This document shows positions 42,662 to 51,869 of a DNA stretch of 64,000 bases, piece by piece. The position numbers and the translations under genes were made by a program. Source of the stretch: Streptomyces seoulensis. Lineage in GTDB: Bacteria > Actinomycetota > Actinomycetes > Streptomycetales > Streptomycetaceae. The DNA lies in contig CP054936.1 in NCBI GenBank assembly GCA_013364255.1, positions 4,990,853-5,054,852 on the forward strand. The letters are read 5' to 3'. How positions within the stretch are numbered: the first letter of the stretch is position 1; each line of letters starts with the position of its first letter. Below the pieces are notes generated by a model that was not told the origin of the DNA, did not search any database, and saw nothing but the letters and a program-made list of their open reading frames with translations.

Positions 42662-43693
42662 ATGGCGCTCACGCTCTACGTCGACACCGCGCGCTGGCGT
42701 GCGCACCACAAGCACGTGCAGGAGCAGTTCCCGGGGCTGGTCCCGGTCTGCAAGGGCAACGGCTACGGCTTCGGGCACGAACGGCTGGCGGAGGAGGCCA
42801 CCCGGCTCGGCTCGGACGTCCTCGCCGTCGGCACCACGTACGAGGCCGCCCGGATCAAGGACTGGTTCGGCGGTGACCTGCTGGTGCTGACGCCCTACCG
42901 GCGCGGCGAGGAGCCCGTGCCGCTGCCCGACCGGGTGATCCGCTCGGTGTCGTCCATCGACGGCGTCTACGGCCTCGTCGGGGCCCGTGTGGTCATCGAG
43001 GTGATGTCCTCGATGAAGCGGCACGGCGTCACCGAGCAGGAGCTGCCGCAACTCCAGTCCGCCATCGAGAACGTCCGCCTGGAGGGCTTCGCCATCCATC
43101 TGCCGCTGGACCGCACCGACGGCTCGGACGCCGTCGAGGAGGTCATCGGCTGGATGGACCGGCTGCGCGCGGCCAGGCTGCCGCTGCACACCATGTTCGT
43201 CAGCCATCTGAAGGCCGAGGAGCTCGTCCGGCTCCAGCAGCAGTTCCCGCAGACCCGCTTCCGGGCCCGTATCGGCACGCGGCTGTGGCTGGGCGACCAC
43301 GACGCCACCGAGTACCGCGGCGCGGTCCTGGACGTCACCCGGGTGGCCAAGGGCGACCGCTTCGGCTACCGGCAGCAGAAGGCCGCCTCGGACGGCTTCC
43401 TGGTGGTCGTGGCGGGCGGCACGTCGCACGGAGTGGGCCTGGAGGCTCCCAAGGCGCTGCACGGCGTCATGCCGCGCGCCAAGGGCGTCGCACGGGCCGG
43501 CCTGGCCACGGTGAACCGCAATCTGTCGCCGTTCGTCTGGGGCGGCAAGCAGCGCTGGTTCGCCGAACCGCCGCACATGCAGGTGTCGATCCTCTTCGTG
43601 CCCTCCGACGCGCCGGAGCCGAAGGTCGGCGACGAGCTGGTGGCCCATCTGCGGCACACCACGACGCAGTTCGACCGCATCCTGGACCGCTGA
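42662..43693 (+). CDS. Alanine-racemase-like PLP protein
   Basis: The 343-residue protein has the alanine racemase fold: PLP lysine in VPVCKGNGYGFG near residue 31, a barrel to about residue 220, and a C-terminal beta domain with GDRFGYRQQK, where the second catalytic Tyr would sit. The usual GYADGYPR segment is replaced by GGTSHGVGLEAP, so the substrate or activity may differ from Ala. It follows femX and probably belongs to envelope metabolism. A housekeeping alr is expected elsewhere. Confidence 0.8.
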   Translation: MALTLYVDTARWRAHHKHVQEQFPGLVPVCKGNGYGFGHERLAEEATRLGSDVLAVGTTYEAARIKDWFGGDLLVLTPYRRGEEPVPLPDRVIRSVSSIDGVYGLVGARVVIEVMSSMKRHGVTEQELPQLQSAIENVRLEGFAIHLPLDRTDGSDAVEEVIGWMDRLRAARLPLHTMFVSHLKAEELVRLQQQFPQTRFRARIGTRLWLGDHDATEYRGAVLDVTRVAKGDRFGYRQQKAASDGFLVVVAGGTSHGVGLEAPKALHGVMPRAKGVARAGLATVNRNLSPFVWGGKQRWFAEPPHMQVSILFVPSDAPEPKVGDELVAHLRHTTTQFDRILDR

Positions 43694-43718
43694 CGCCCCG
43701 AGCAGCGCCGGCACGCCG

Positions 43719-43751
43719 AAGGCCGTACCCGGGATCCCCGGGTACGGCCTT
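43719..43751. terminator. Strong bidirectional terminator hairpin
   Basis: AAGGCCGTACCCGGG and CCCGGGTACGGCCTT form a perfect 15-bp stem with a three-base loop, between convergent genes. Confidence 0.92.
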
Positions 43752-43835
43752 CCGTCTGTTCCTCGCGCCGTGGCGGGGCCGGTCGCGCACCGTGTCGTTC
43801 CGGTGCCTGCTCGCGGCCCTCCGCGCGGTGTTCGC

Positions 43836-45344
43836 TCAGAGCGAACGGCCCTCGGGCAGGGCCACGGGGCGGCCGCCCCACTCCACCCGCGTCCCCTCGC
43901 CGGGGCCCTCGTCGTAGGGTGCGGGGTCCTGGGCGCGCAGGACGAAGACGTCCTCCGCGCGGTCCAGCACACCGCCCGAGGGGTCGTCGTCGCCCGCACG
44001 GCGCACGACGTCCCGTTCGGGCCGGAGGATGTCGCGCACGACGACCGCGCACAGGTACAGCGTGCCCGCCAGGTGCAGGACGATGGCCCAGTGGTAGCCC
44101 TCGGCCGGCAGCCCCTTGTGGGCGTCCCCGCTGGTCGTGTACGCGAGGTACATCCAGATCCCGAGGAAGTACGCCACCTCGCAGGCCTGCCAGATCAGGA
44201 AGTCACGCCACTTCGGGCGCGCCAGAACGGCGAGCGGGACCAGCCACAGGACGTACTGCGGCGAGTAGACCTTGTTGGTGAGGACGAAGGCCGCCACGAT
44301 CAGGAAGGCGAGCTGGGCGAAGCGGGGCCTGCGCCGGGCGGTGAGCGCCAGCGCCGCGATCCCCAGGGCGCAGAGCACCACCAGCAGCGTGGCCGTGGTG
44401 TTCACGAAGTCGGTGCTGGGCGGGTCGCTCGACTCCTGCGACCAGATCAGCCAGAAGGAGCCGAAGTCGACGCCCCGGTCGTGGCTGAACCGGTAGAACT
44501 GCCACCAGCCGTCGGACGCGAAGACCATCACCGGCACGTTCACGACCAGCCAGGCCACGACCGCGCCTCCCAGGGCGCTGCCGAACTCCCGCCACCGGCC
44601 CGCACGCCAGCACAGCACCAGCAGCGGACCGAGCAGGAGCACCGGGTAGAGCTTGGCGGCCGTGGCGAGCCCGAGCAGGACACCGAAGGCGAGGGAGCGC
44701 CCGCGGGACCACATCAGCATCGCCGCGGCCGTCAGGGCGACCGCCAGCAGGTCCCAGTTGATGGTCGCGGTCAGCGCGAACGCCGGCGCCAGGGCCAGCA
44801 GCAGACCGTCCCAGGGGCGCCGGGCGTGCGTCCGGACCACGCACACGGCGATGACGGCCGCGCAGACCATCAGCATCCCGGCGTTGACCATCCAGTACCA
44901 CTGCTCCTGGTGCTGCATGGTGCCGCTGTGCGGGGTCAGCCAGGAGGCGACCTCCATGAAGACCCCGGTGAGCACCGGGTACTCCAGGTACGGCATGTCG
45001 CCGGGGAGCTTGTCGAAGTAGGGCACCAGGCCGTCGGCGAAGCCGCGCCCCTGGTAGAGGTGCGGGATGTCCGAGTAGCAGGCCTTGGTGTACTGGGAGC
45101 TGGCGCCGAAGAACCAGGCACTGTGGTAGCACGGCGCCTTCTGGACCAGGCCGAGGGCGAACATGCCGATCGCGACGAGCGCGACGACGCGCACCGGGGT
45201 CCACCAGGACGCCGCGCGCAGGGCCCGCCGTCCGATCGGGCCGCCGATCAGCTCGCTGCCGGCCGCGGCGACCTCGTCCTCCCGGGTCGGCGGCACCGGG
45301 CCGGGCTCGTGCGCGCTCGCTTGCGTCGATTCAGCACTGGGCAT
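43836..45344 (-). CDS. Polyprenyl-phosphate-sugar-dependent glycosyltransferase (GT87/DUF2029)
   Basis: This is a multi-pass GT-C enzyme of 502 residues with about ten membrane helices. Family GT87 includes actinobacterial mannosyltransferases for lipoglycans. Landmarks are a first membrane helix near residue 50, the loop YLEYPVLTGVFMEVASWLTP with the acidic pair expected for the donor site, HDRGVDFGSFWLIW and NKVYSPQYVLWLVPLAVL. The C-terminal 50 residues are acidic. Substrate is not defined. It shares its strand with the PBP gene upstream, with a hairpin and a parS between. Confidence 0.87.
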   Translation of the reverse strand: MPSAESTQASAHEPGPVPPTREDEVAAAGSELIGGPIGRRALRAASWWTPVRVVALVAIGMFALGLVQKAPCYHSAWFFGASSQYTKACYSDIPHLYQGRGFADGLVPYFDKLPGDMPYLEYPVLTGVFMEVASWLTPHSGTMQHQEQWYWMVNAGMLMVCAAVIAVCVVRTHARRPWDGLLLALAPAFALTATINWDLLAVALTAAAMLMWSRGRSLAFGVLLGLATAAKLYPVLLLGPLLVLCWRAGRWREFGSALGGAVVAWLVVNVPVMVFASDGWWQFYRFSHDRGVDFGSFWLIWSQESSDPPSTDFVNTTATLLVVLCALGIAALALTARRRPRFAQLAFLIVAAFVLTNKVYSPQYVLWLVPLAVLARPKWRDFLIWQACEVAYFLGIWMYLAYTTSGDAHKGLPAEGYHWAIVLHLAGTLYLCAVVVRDILRPERDVVRRAGDDDPSGGVLDRAEDVFVLRAQDPAPYDEGPGEGTRVEWGGRPVALPEGRSL

Positions 45345-45381
45345 GCGGACATCCTGCCGTACGCGGCTGGGAAAACGCCGT

Positions 45382-45412
45382 GGGCCGCCGCACCCGGTGG
45401 GTGCGGCGGCCC
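45382..45412 (-). terminator. Terminator hairpin downstream of the PBP gene
   Basis: GGGCCGCCGCACCC and GGGTGCGGCGGCCC form a perfect 14-bp stem with a three-base loop, directly next to a parS site. Confidence 0.82.
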
Positions 45413-45414
45413 GT

Positions 45415-45428
45415 GTTTCACGTGAAAC
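45415..45428. other. parS: parS site
   Basis: A perfect GTTTCACGTGAAAC lies two bases from the hairpin at 45382-45412, downstream of the PBP stop. Confidence 0.9.
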
Positions 45429-45451
45429 GGCCCCGGCGGGCGGCGCTGCGC

Positions 45452-48172
45452 CTAATTGCCGAAGACGCCCCCTCGACTGCCCCAGTTACTGCCCTGACCG
45501 CCGTCGTTCTCTCCGGAGGACTCGCTGGTGGTCGGTGACGGGAGGCCGCCGCCGCCGTCGCCGGTGCCGCCGTTGGCGCCGTTGCCGCCATTGCCGTTGC
45601 CGCCGTTGCCGTTCCCGCCGTTCGACTGGCCGCCGTTGTCGGAGCAGCCGAAGAAGCCGCAGATCGTCTCGGTCGGCGAGGGCGTCGGGGTGGTGGGCGT
45701 CGTGCTCGGCGTGGGCGTCGTCTTCGTCGGCGTCGGGTCGGCCGTCTCGCTCTTGCTGGCCGTGGGGGCGGGCGTCGTCGGGCTGGGCGCGGCGTTGACG
45801 ATCTCACCGATCGGCTGGGGCGTCGGGAACGACTTCGACGGCTGGCCCTCCAGCGCCTGCAGCATGTAGTCGTGCCAGATCTCGGCCGGGAACGAGGCGC
45901 CGTGGATCTTGTCCTTGCCGCCGGTGCCGAACATCGGCAGGAAGGTCCGTGCCTTGTTGTTCGCGTCGTCGTCGAGCCGGAACATGCTGATCGCGGTGGA
46001 CAGCTGCGGGGTGTAGCCGACGAACCAGGCGGACCGGTTGCCGTCCGTGGTACCGGTCTTGCCGGCCACCTCACGTCCCGGCAGCTTGGCGCTGGTGCCC
46101 GTGCCCTTCTCGACCACGGTCTTCAGCACATCGGTGACGTTGTCGGCGATCTTCGAGGTGAACGCGGTCTTGGTGGCGTCCTCGTGCTGGTAGATCCGTC
46201 CGTCCTTGTTGACGACCGAGGTGACGGAGAAGGGCTCGTTCTGCTGGCCGCTGGCCGCGAAGGTCGCGTACGCGCCCGCCATGCGGATGGCGCTGGGGTC
46301 GGAGATGCCGATGGAGAACGACGGGTAGGTGGTGCCGGTCAGGCTGTCCTTCTTCAGACCCGCGTCCAGCGCCGCATCCTTGACCTTGTCCAGTCCCACG
46401 TCCATGCCGAGCTGGACGAAGGCGGAGTTGACCGACTCCCGCATGGCCTCACGCAGGTCGATCATGTAGTCGGGCGCAGAGCCGTACGAGATGTGGTCGT
46501 CGTTGGTCTGCAGCCACTCCTCGCCCTTCTCGTTCTTCCAGACGGTCCCGTTGTAGTTCTTGATCTTCAGCTTGTTCTGACCGCTGAAGCGGCTCTTGGG
46601 CGAGACCTGGGTGCGCTCGTCCTGCGGCTGCACCTCGTCTCCGTCGGGATCACGGATGCCGTCGCGCATGGCCGCCGCCAGCACGAACGGCTTGAACGTG
46701 GAGCCGACCTGGGCGCCGGTCGCGTCGGCGTTGTTCGTGAAGTGCTTGGTGGCGTCCTCGCCGCCGTAGATCGCCTTGATGGCACCGGTCCCGGGGTCCA
46801 CCGAGGCGCCGCCGAACTGGACGTACGTGTCGTGCGTCGGGCGCTTCTTGGGGTCGATGTTGGTCTTGCGGACCTTGGTGACGGCCTCCTCCAGCTCCTT
46901 GACCTTCTTCTTGTCGAAGGTCGTGTGGATCTGGTAGCCGCCCTGCTGCAGGTCGTTCGCCCTGATCTTGGTGTTGTTGATGATGTAGGCCTTGGCGAGG
47001 TCGACCAGGTAGCCGATCTGGCCGCTGAGCCGGGTGTTCGACCGGGGGTTCTGCCACTTGGGGAGGGTGGTGTACTTGGCCCGCTCGGCCGCGCTGAGAT
47101 GCCCGTACTCGACCATCTTGTCGAGCGTGTCCTGCATCTGCGTCTCGGCCCGCTTCTTGTTGGCCTCGGCGGTGGCGGACGGGTCGATGGAGGTGGCGCC
47201 GGCCGGGTCGTAATAGGTGGCGCCCTTGAGCATCGCCGCGAGGAAGGCGCACTCGCCCGGGTTCAGGTGAGTGGCGTCCTTGTTGAAGTACGCGCGCGAG
47301 GCCGCCTGGAGACCGTAGGCGCCGCGTCCGTAGTACGCGGAGTTCAGGTACCCCGCCATGATCTCGTCCTTGGGGACGTCCGTGCCGACCTTGATGGCGA
47401 CGAAGATCTCCTTGAACTTGCGGGAGACGGTCTGCGACTGGTCGTCGAGCATCGCGTTCTTGACGTACTGCTGGGTGATGGTCGAGCCACCCTGCGTCTG
47501 GCCGCCGCGCGCCATGTTGAACACGGCCCGCGCGATGCCCTTCGGGTCGATGCCGCTGTCGGTCTCGAACGTCTTGTTCTCCTGCGAGATGACGGCATAC
47601 CGCATCTCGGCCGGGATGTCCGAGTAATCGATGATCTGGCGGTTGATCTCACCGCCCGTGCGTACCATCTCAGAACCGTCGGACCAGTAGTACACATTGT
47701 TCTGGGCGGTCGCCGTATCGGCGACGTTCGGCACGCTCACCATGGCGTAGCCGACGCCCGCGACGGCCACCAGGCTGCCGACGAAGCCGACGAACAGGCC
47801 CGTCATCAGCTTCCAGGAGGGCGTCCAGCGGCGCCAGCCGTCCTTGCCCGCGCGCGGGTAGTCGATGATTCGCTTCTTGGCGGGCGGCGCCGTGCGGCCG
47901 CGTCCCGGTCCCGACGGGTCCGCTCCTCTGCGCCGGCCGCCGCCCCGCTGCGCCGCGCGGCGGGCCTCGGCGCGCCCGCCGTAGGGGCGCTGTTCGTCTC
48001 CCGCGCCGTACGTGCCCGCCCCATGGGAACCGGACCCATAGGAGTCGGCGGGAGATCCGGTGGCGCCTCGCGGAGCCGCACGGCGGCCGGAGGACGAACC
48101 GGAGGGGCCGCGTCGGGCCGCGGCACGTCCGCCTCCCTGCGGCTGCGGCGGTTTGCGACGGTGCTCGCTCAT
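45452..48172 (-). CDS. Class A penicillin-binding protein (bifunctional transglycosylase/transpeptidase)
   Basis: This 906-residue protein polymerises and cross-links peptidoglycan. A basic, Gly/Arg-rich cytoplasmic tail of about 110 residues precedes one membrane helix near residues 130-155. The GT51 domain follows (ISQENKTFETDSGIDPKGIARA, GGSTITQQYVKN, EIMAGYLNSAYYGRGAYG), then the transpeptidase with GSTFKP (SxxK), SVN (SxN) and AGKTGT. The C-terminal 130 residues are Pro/Thr-rich and then Gly/Asn-rich and probably lie in the wall. ATG 48172 has AGGAG ten bases upstream. Confidence 0.93.
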   Translation of the reverse strand: MSEHRRKPPQPQGGGRAAARRGPSGSSSGRRAAPRGATGSPADSYGSGSHGAGTYGAGDEQRPYGGRAEARRAAQRGGGRRRGADPSGPGRGRTAPPAKKRIIDYPRAGKDGWRRWTPSWKLMTGLFVGFVGSLVAVAGVGYAMVSVPNVADTATAQNNVYYWSDGSEMVRTGGEINRQIIDYSDIPAEMRYAVISQENKTFETDSGIDPKGIARAVFNMARGGQTQGGSTITQQYVKNAMLDDQSQTVSRKFKEIFVAIKVGTDVPKDEIMAGYLNSAYYGRGAYGLQAASRAYFNKDATHLNPGECAFLAAMLKGATYYDPAGATSIDPSATAEANKKRAETQMQDTLDKMVEYGHLSAAERAKYTTLPKWQNPRSNTRLSGQIGYLVDLAKAYIINNTKIRANDLQQGGYQIHTTFDKKKVKELEEAVTKVRKTNIDPKKRPTHDTYVQFGGASVDPGTGAIKAIYGGEDATKHFTNNADATGAQVGSTFKPFVLAAAMRDGIRDPDGDEVQPQDERTQVSPKSRFSGQNKLKIKNYNGTVWKNEKGEEWLQTNDDHISYGSAPDYMIDLREAMRESVNSAFVQLGMDVGLDKVKDAALDAGLKKDSLTGTTYPSFSIGISDPSAIRMAGAYATFAASGQQNEPFSVTSVVNKDGRIYQHEDATKTAFTSKIADNVTDVLKTVVEKGTGTSAKLPGREVAGKTGTTDGNRSAWFVGYTPQLSTAISMFRLDDDANNKARTFLPMFGTGGKDKIHGASFPAEIWHDYMLQALEGQPSKSFPTPQPIGEIVNAAPSPTTPAPTASKSETADPTPTKTTPTPSTTPTTPTPSPTETICGFFGCSDNGGQSNGGNGNGGNGNGGNGANGGTGDGGGGLPSPTTSESSGENDGGQGSNWGSRGGVFGN

Positions 48173-48570
48173 CGAACGACTACTCCTCGGGCAGGCGCAC
48201 CCGTGCGCGCCTGGAAACGGCGGCTGGTTTCCGGTCCCCCCGAAGTACGGATGTGGTCGGTCTCGCATTCACCCGTACTGCACCGAGGACGAGGACGTCC
48301 CCAGGCGTCACTCGGTTCCCGGTGGTCTGCATGGCGCACAGACTACGCACCGGCCAAACCCTCCGTGCTCCGAAGTTCACCCCAAACCAGGCAACTTGGT
48401 CGCAACGAAACAGGGATGTGATCCCGTTCACCATCCCCCCTCTTGTCGCACGCGGACCGCCGTTCTATCGTCGTGATGTATCGAGTCGATACATCAGCGC
48501 GAGATAAAGACCGTCACGGAACCGGCAATGGCATCCGCCACCACCGGGTCGCGGCAGAGAGGAGGCGACG
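48173..48570. other. Intergenic region between the PBP and PadR genes
   Basis: These 398 bases contain no convincing gene. They hold the PBP promoter/leader and, near the PadR gene, the perfect palindrome at 48475-48495. I see no other clear element. Confidence 0.5.
48475..48495. promoter_or_regulatory. PadR-type operator
   Basis: GATGTATCGA and TCGATACATC flank a single G: a perfect 21-bp palindrome containing ATGT-N-ACAT half-sites typical of PadR proteins, 76 bases upstream of the PadR start. It most likely mediates autoregulation. Confidence 0.8.
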
Positions 48571-49254
48571 ATGGGCCGGCGTTCCGGCATCCTCGAGTTC
48601 GCCGTACTCGGCCTGCTCCGCGAGTCCCCGATGCACGGCTACGAGCTGCGCAAACGACTCAATACGTCACTGGGCGTGTTCCGCGCCTTCAGCTACGGGA
48701 CGCTCTACCCCTGCCTCAAGACACTGGTCGCGAGCGGCTGGCTGACGGAGGAACCGGGGCACACGGCCGAGGACGCCCTCGCCGCTCCGCTCGCGGGACG
48801 CCGTGCCAAGATCGTCTACCGGCTGACGGCGGAAGGTAAGGAGCACTTCGAGGAGCTGCTCTCCCAGACCGGCCCCGACACCTACGACGACGAGCACTTC
48901 GCCGCACGTTTCGCCTTCTTCGGGCAGACGTCGCGCGATGTGCGCATGCGGGTGCTCGAGGGACGCCGCAGCCGGCTGGAGGAGCGCCTGGAGAAGATGC
49001 GCGCCTCCCTCACGCGCACCCGGGAACGCCTCGACGACTACACCCTTGAGCTCCAGCGCCACGGAATGGAGTCCGTGGAGCGCGAAGTGCGCTGGCTGAA
49101 CGAGCTCATCGAGAGCGAGCGGGCCGGACGCGACCTCAAGGGGTCCGCCGACGAGACCGCTCAACCGCACGACACCACATCTGGAGCGACGGGCGGCCTG
49201 CCCCGGACCGGGGAGCCGCCCCGGCCGGATACGCCCGGCGACACCGTCACGTGA
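48571..49254 (+). CDS. PadR-family transcriptional regulator
   Basis: The 227-residue protein has the PadR winged helix (ILEFAVLGLLRESPMHGYELRKRL ... FRAFSYGTLYPCLKTLVASGWLTEE ... AKIVYRLTAEGKEHF) and a C-terminal coiled-coil dimerisation domain (residues 125-185). A disordered tail follows. ATG 48571 has GAGGAGG upstream. ino1 starts 45 bases after its stop on the same strand, so the regulator and inositol phosphate synthase are probably cotranscribed. Confidence 0.92.
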   Translation: MGRRSGILEFAVLGLLRESPMHGYELRKRLNTSLGVFRAFSYGTLYPCLKTLVASGWLTEEPGHTAEDALAAPLAGRRAKIVYRLTAEGKEHFEELLSQTGPDTYDDEHFAARFAFFGQTSRDVRMRVLEGRRSRLEERLEKMRASLTRTRERLDDYTLELQRHGMESVEREVRWLNELIESERAGRDLKGSADETAQPHDTTSGATGGLPRTGEPPRPDTPGDTVT

Positions 49255-49298
49255 TGCCCGCTCAGGGCCTCACCGAGTACACACAGGGAGCAACCGGA

Positions 49299-50381
49299 AT
49301 GGGTTCGGTTCGCGTAGCCATCGTCGGCGTGGGCAACTGCGCCGCATCGCTGGTGCAGGGCGTCGAGTACTACAAGGACGCCGACCCGGCGTCCAAGGTC
49401 CCGGGCCTCATGCACGTGCAGTTCGGCGACTACCACGTGCGGGACGTCGAGTTCGTCGCCGCCTTCGACGTCGACGCGAAGAAGGTCGGTCTGGACCTCG
49501 CGGACGCCATCGGCGCCTCCGAGAACAACACCATCAAGATCTGCGACGTGCCCTCCTCCGGCGTGACGGTCCAGCGCGGCCACACCCTGGACGGCCTCGG
49601 CAAGTACTACCGCGAGACCATCGAGGAGTCCGCCGAGGAGCCGGTCGACGTCGTCCAGATCCTCAAGGACCGCCAGGTCGACGTCCTCGTCTGCTACCTG
49701 CCCGTCGGCTCCGAGGACGCGGCGAAGTTCTACGCCCAGTGCGCCATCGACGCCAAGGTCGCCTTCGTCAACGCCCTCCCGGTCTTCATCGCCGGCACCA
49801 AGGAGTGGGCGGACAAGTTCACCGAGGCGGGCGTCCCGATCGTCGGTGACGACATCAAGTCGCAGGTCGGCGCCACCATCACGCACCGCGTCATGGCGAA
49901 GCTGTTCGAGGACCGCGGTGTCGTCCTGGAGCGCACCATGCAGCTGAACGTCGGCGGCAACATGGACTTCAAGAACATGCTCGAGCGCGAGCGCCTGGAG
50001 TCCAAGAAGATCTCCAAGACGCAGGCCGTCACCTCCCAGATCCCCGACCGGGACCTCGGCGAGAAGAACGTCCACATCGGCCCGTCCGACTACGTGGCCT
50101 GGCTCGACGACCGCAAGTGGGCCTACGTCCGCCTCGAGGGCCGCGCCTTCGGCGACGTCCCGCTGAACCTGGAGTACAAGCTCGAGGTCTGGGACTCCCC
50201 GAACTCCGCCGGCGTCATCATCGACGCCCTGCGCGCCGCGAAGATCGCCAAGGACCGCGGCATCGGCGGCCCGATCCTCTCCGCGTCCTCGTACTTCATG
50301 AAGTCCCCGCCGGTCCAGTACTTCGACGACGAGGCCCGCGAGAACGTCGAGAAGTTCATCCGCGGCGACGTCGAGCGCTGA
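49299..50381 (+). CDS. ino1: Inositol-3-phosphate synthase
   Basis: Ino1 converts glucose 6-phosphate to 1L-myo-inositol 3-phosphate with NAD+, feeding phosphatidylinositol and mycothiol synthesis. The 360-residue product starts MGSVRVAIVGVGNCAASLVQGVEYY, a Rossmann fold with GVGNCAASL, then VNALPVFIAG, GDDIKSQVGATITHR, LNVGGNMDFKNM and SASSYFMKSPP with catalytic lysines. It is the short actinobacterial form. ATG 49299 has GGGAG eight bases upstream. Confidence 0.97.
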   Translation: MGSVRVAIVGVGNCAASLVQGVEYYKDADPASKVPGLMHVQFGDYHVRDVEFVAAFDVDAKKVGLDLADAIGASENNTIKICDVPSSGVTVQRGHTLDGLGKYYRETIEESAEEPVDVVQILKDRQVDVLVCYLPVGSEDAAKFYAQCAIDAKVAFVNALPVFIAGTKEWADKFTEAGVPIVGDDIKSQVGATITHRVMAKLFEDRGVVLERTMQLNVGGNMDFKNMLERERLESKKISKTQAVTSQIPDRDLGEKNVHIGPSDYVAWLDDRKWAYVRLEGRAFGDVPLNLEYKLEVWDSPNSAGVIIDALRAAKIAKDRGIGGPILSASSYFMKSPPVQYFDDEARENVEKFIRGDVER

Positions 50382-50418
50382 CGAGCCGCTCACCGAAACC
50401 GCTCCTGCCAGGGCTGCA

Positions 50419-50454
50419 GGGCCCCCGGACGCACCGCGCGTGCACCGGGGGCCC
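50419..50454 (+). terminator. Terminator hairpin after ino1
   Basis: GGGCCCCCGG and CCGGGGGCCC form a perfect 10-bp stem around a 16-base GC-rich loop. Confidence 0.78.
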
Positions 50455-50477
50455 TCGCGTATGTGAGGCTGTGCCCC

Positions 50478-51740
50478 ATGGCCGTCGTCCGTGACCTGCG
50501 CGTCCTGCTGCGCCTGCGGGACTTCAGGCGCCTGCTCGCGATACGGCTGCTGTCCCAAAGCGCCGACGGCGTCTACCAGGTGGCCCTCGCCACCTACGTA
50601 GTCTTCTCGCCCGAACACCAGACCTCGGCCGCCGCGATCGCCTCCGCCATGGCGGTGCTGCTGCTGCCGTACTCCCTGGTCGGCCCGTTCGCCGGCGTCC
50701 TGCTGGACCGCTGGCGGCGCCGTCAGGTGTTCCTCTACGGCAATCTGGTGCGCGCGGCGCTGGCGGCGGCCACCGCCACGCTGATGCTGGCCGGCGCCGC
50801 GAACTGGCTGTTCTACGTGTCCGCGCTGTGCGTCACCGCGGTCAACCGCTTCGTCCTGTCCGGGCTGTCCGCCGCGCTGCCCCGGGTGGTCGACGCCGAG
50901 CGGCTGGTGACGGCCAACTCGCTGTCGCCGACCGCGGGGTCCCTGGCCGCGTTCGCGGGCGGCGGCCTCGCCTTCGTGGTGCGTCTGGCCGGGGCCGACT
51001 CCGACGCGGCCGTGGTGCTGCTGGGCGCCGCCCTGTACCTGTGCGCGGCCCTCGTGTCGCTGCTGGTGGCCCCGGAACTGCTCGGCCCGGACCGCCGCCC
51101 GGCACGGCCGCGGCTGGGCGCCGCGTTGGGCGGCACCGTCCGCGACCTGATGGCGGGCGTGGGGCATCTGGCCGAGCCGCGGCGCCGGGAGGCCGCGGGC
51201 GCGCTGGCCGCCATGACGCTGATGCGGTTCTGCTACGGCGCGCTGACCGTCATGGTGCTGATGCTGTGCCGCTACGGACTGACGTCGAGCACCGCCGAGG
51301 GGCTGCGCCTGCTCGGGCTGGCCCTCGGCTTCTCCGGGGCCGGGTTCTTCACGGCCGCGCTGGTGACGCCCTGGGCCGCGGCGCGGTTCGGCCCCGTCCG
51401 GTGGATCGTGGTGTGCGCCGGCGCCGCCGCCGTCCTCGAACCCGCTCTCGGCCTGCCGTTCGCCGGCGGCCCCCTGCTGGTCGCGGCCTTCGTGCTGGGA
51501 CTGACCACTCAGGCCGCCAAGATCGCCACGGACACGGTCGTGCAGTACGAGGTCCAGGACGGTTTCCGCGGCCGGATCTTCTCCCTCTACGACGTCCTCT
51601 TCAACGTCGCCTTCGTCGGCGCGGCGGCCGTCGCCGCGCTGATGCTGCCGCCGGACGGCCGTTCGGCGGCCCTGGTGGTCACGGTCGCCGTGATCTACGC
51701 AGTGGTTGCGGTGACTATGGCCCGGTATGCCCGCCAGTAA
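50478..51740 (+). CDS. MFS transporter
   Basis: This 420-residue protein has about twelve membrane helices. It begins MAVVRDLRVLLRLRDFRRLLAIRLLSQSADGVYQVALATYVV, the pattern of the EntS/MefA-like MFS group, with GPFAGVLLDRWRRRQVFL (loop 2-3 motif) and a second motif-like segment QVEVQDGFRGRIFSLYD-type near the C-terminus. The substrate is unknown. ATG 50478 follows GAGGCT by seven bases, suggesting a leaderless message. Confidence 0.88.
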   Translation: MAVVRDLRVLLRLRDFRRLLAIRLLSQSADGVYQVALATYVVFSPEHQTSAAAIASAMAVLLLPYSLVGPFAGVLLDRWRRRQVFLYGNLVRAALAAATATLMLAGAANWLFYVSALCVTAVNRFVLSGLSAALPRVVDAERLVTANSLSPTAGSLAAFAGGGLAFVVRLAGADSDAAVVLLGAALYLCAALVSLLVAPELLGPDRRPARPRLGAALGGTVRDLMAGVGHLAEPRRREAAGALAAMTLMRFCYGALTVMVLMLCRYGLTSSTAEGLRLLGLALGFSGAGFFTAALVTPWAAARFGPVRWIVVCAGAAAVLEPALGLPFAGGPLLVAAFVLGLTTQAAKIATDTVVQYEVQDGFRGRIFSLYDVLFNVAFVGAAAVAALMLPPDGRSAALVVTVAVIYAVVAVTMARYARQ

Positions 51741-51869
51741 GTGTCACATCAGTGACACAGACTCCCGGTGAGGTAGGGGGATGTCAGTGGGGGCCTGTAG
51801 CTTACGTGCGTCTTATTTCGACGCCATGTTCGCGTCATCGTGCCGATGCTTCTCTAGGGGGACCCCCAC

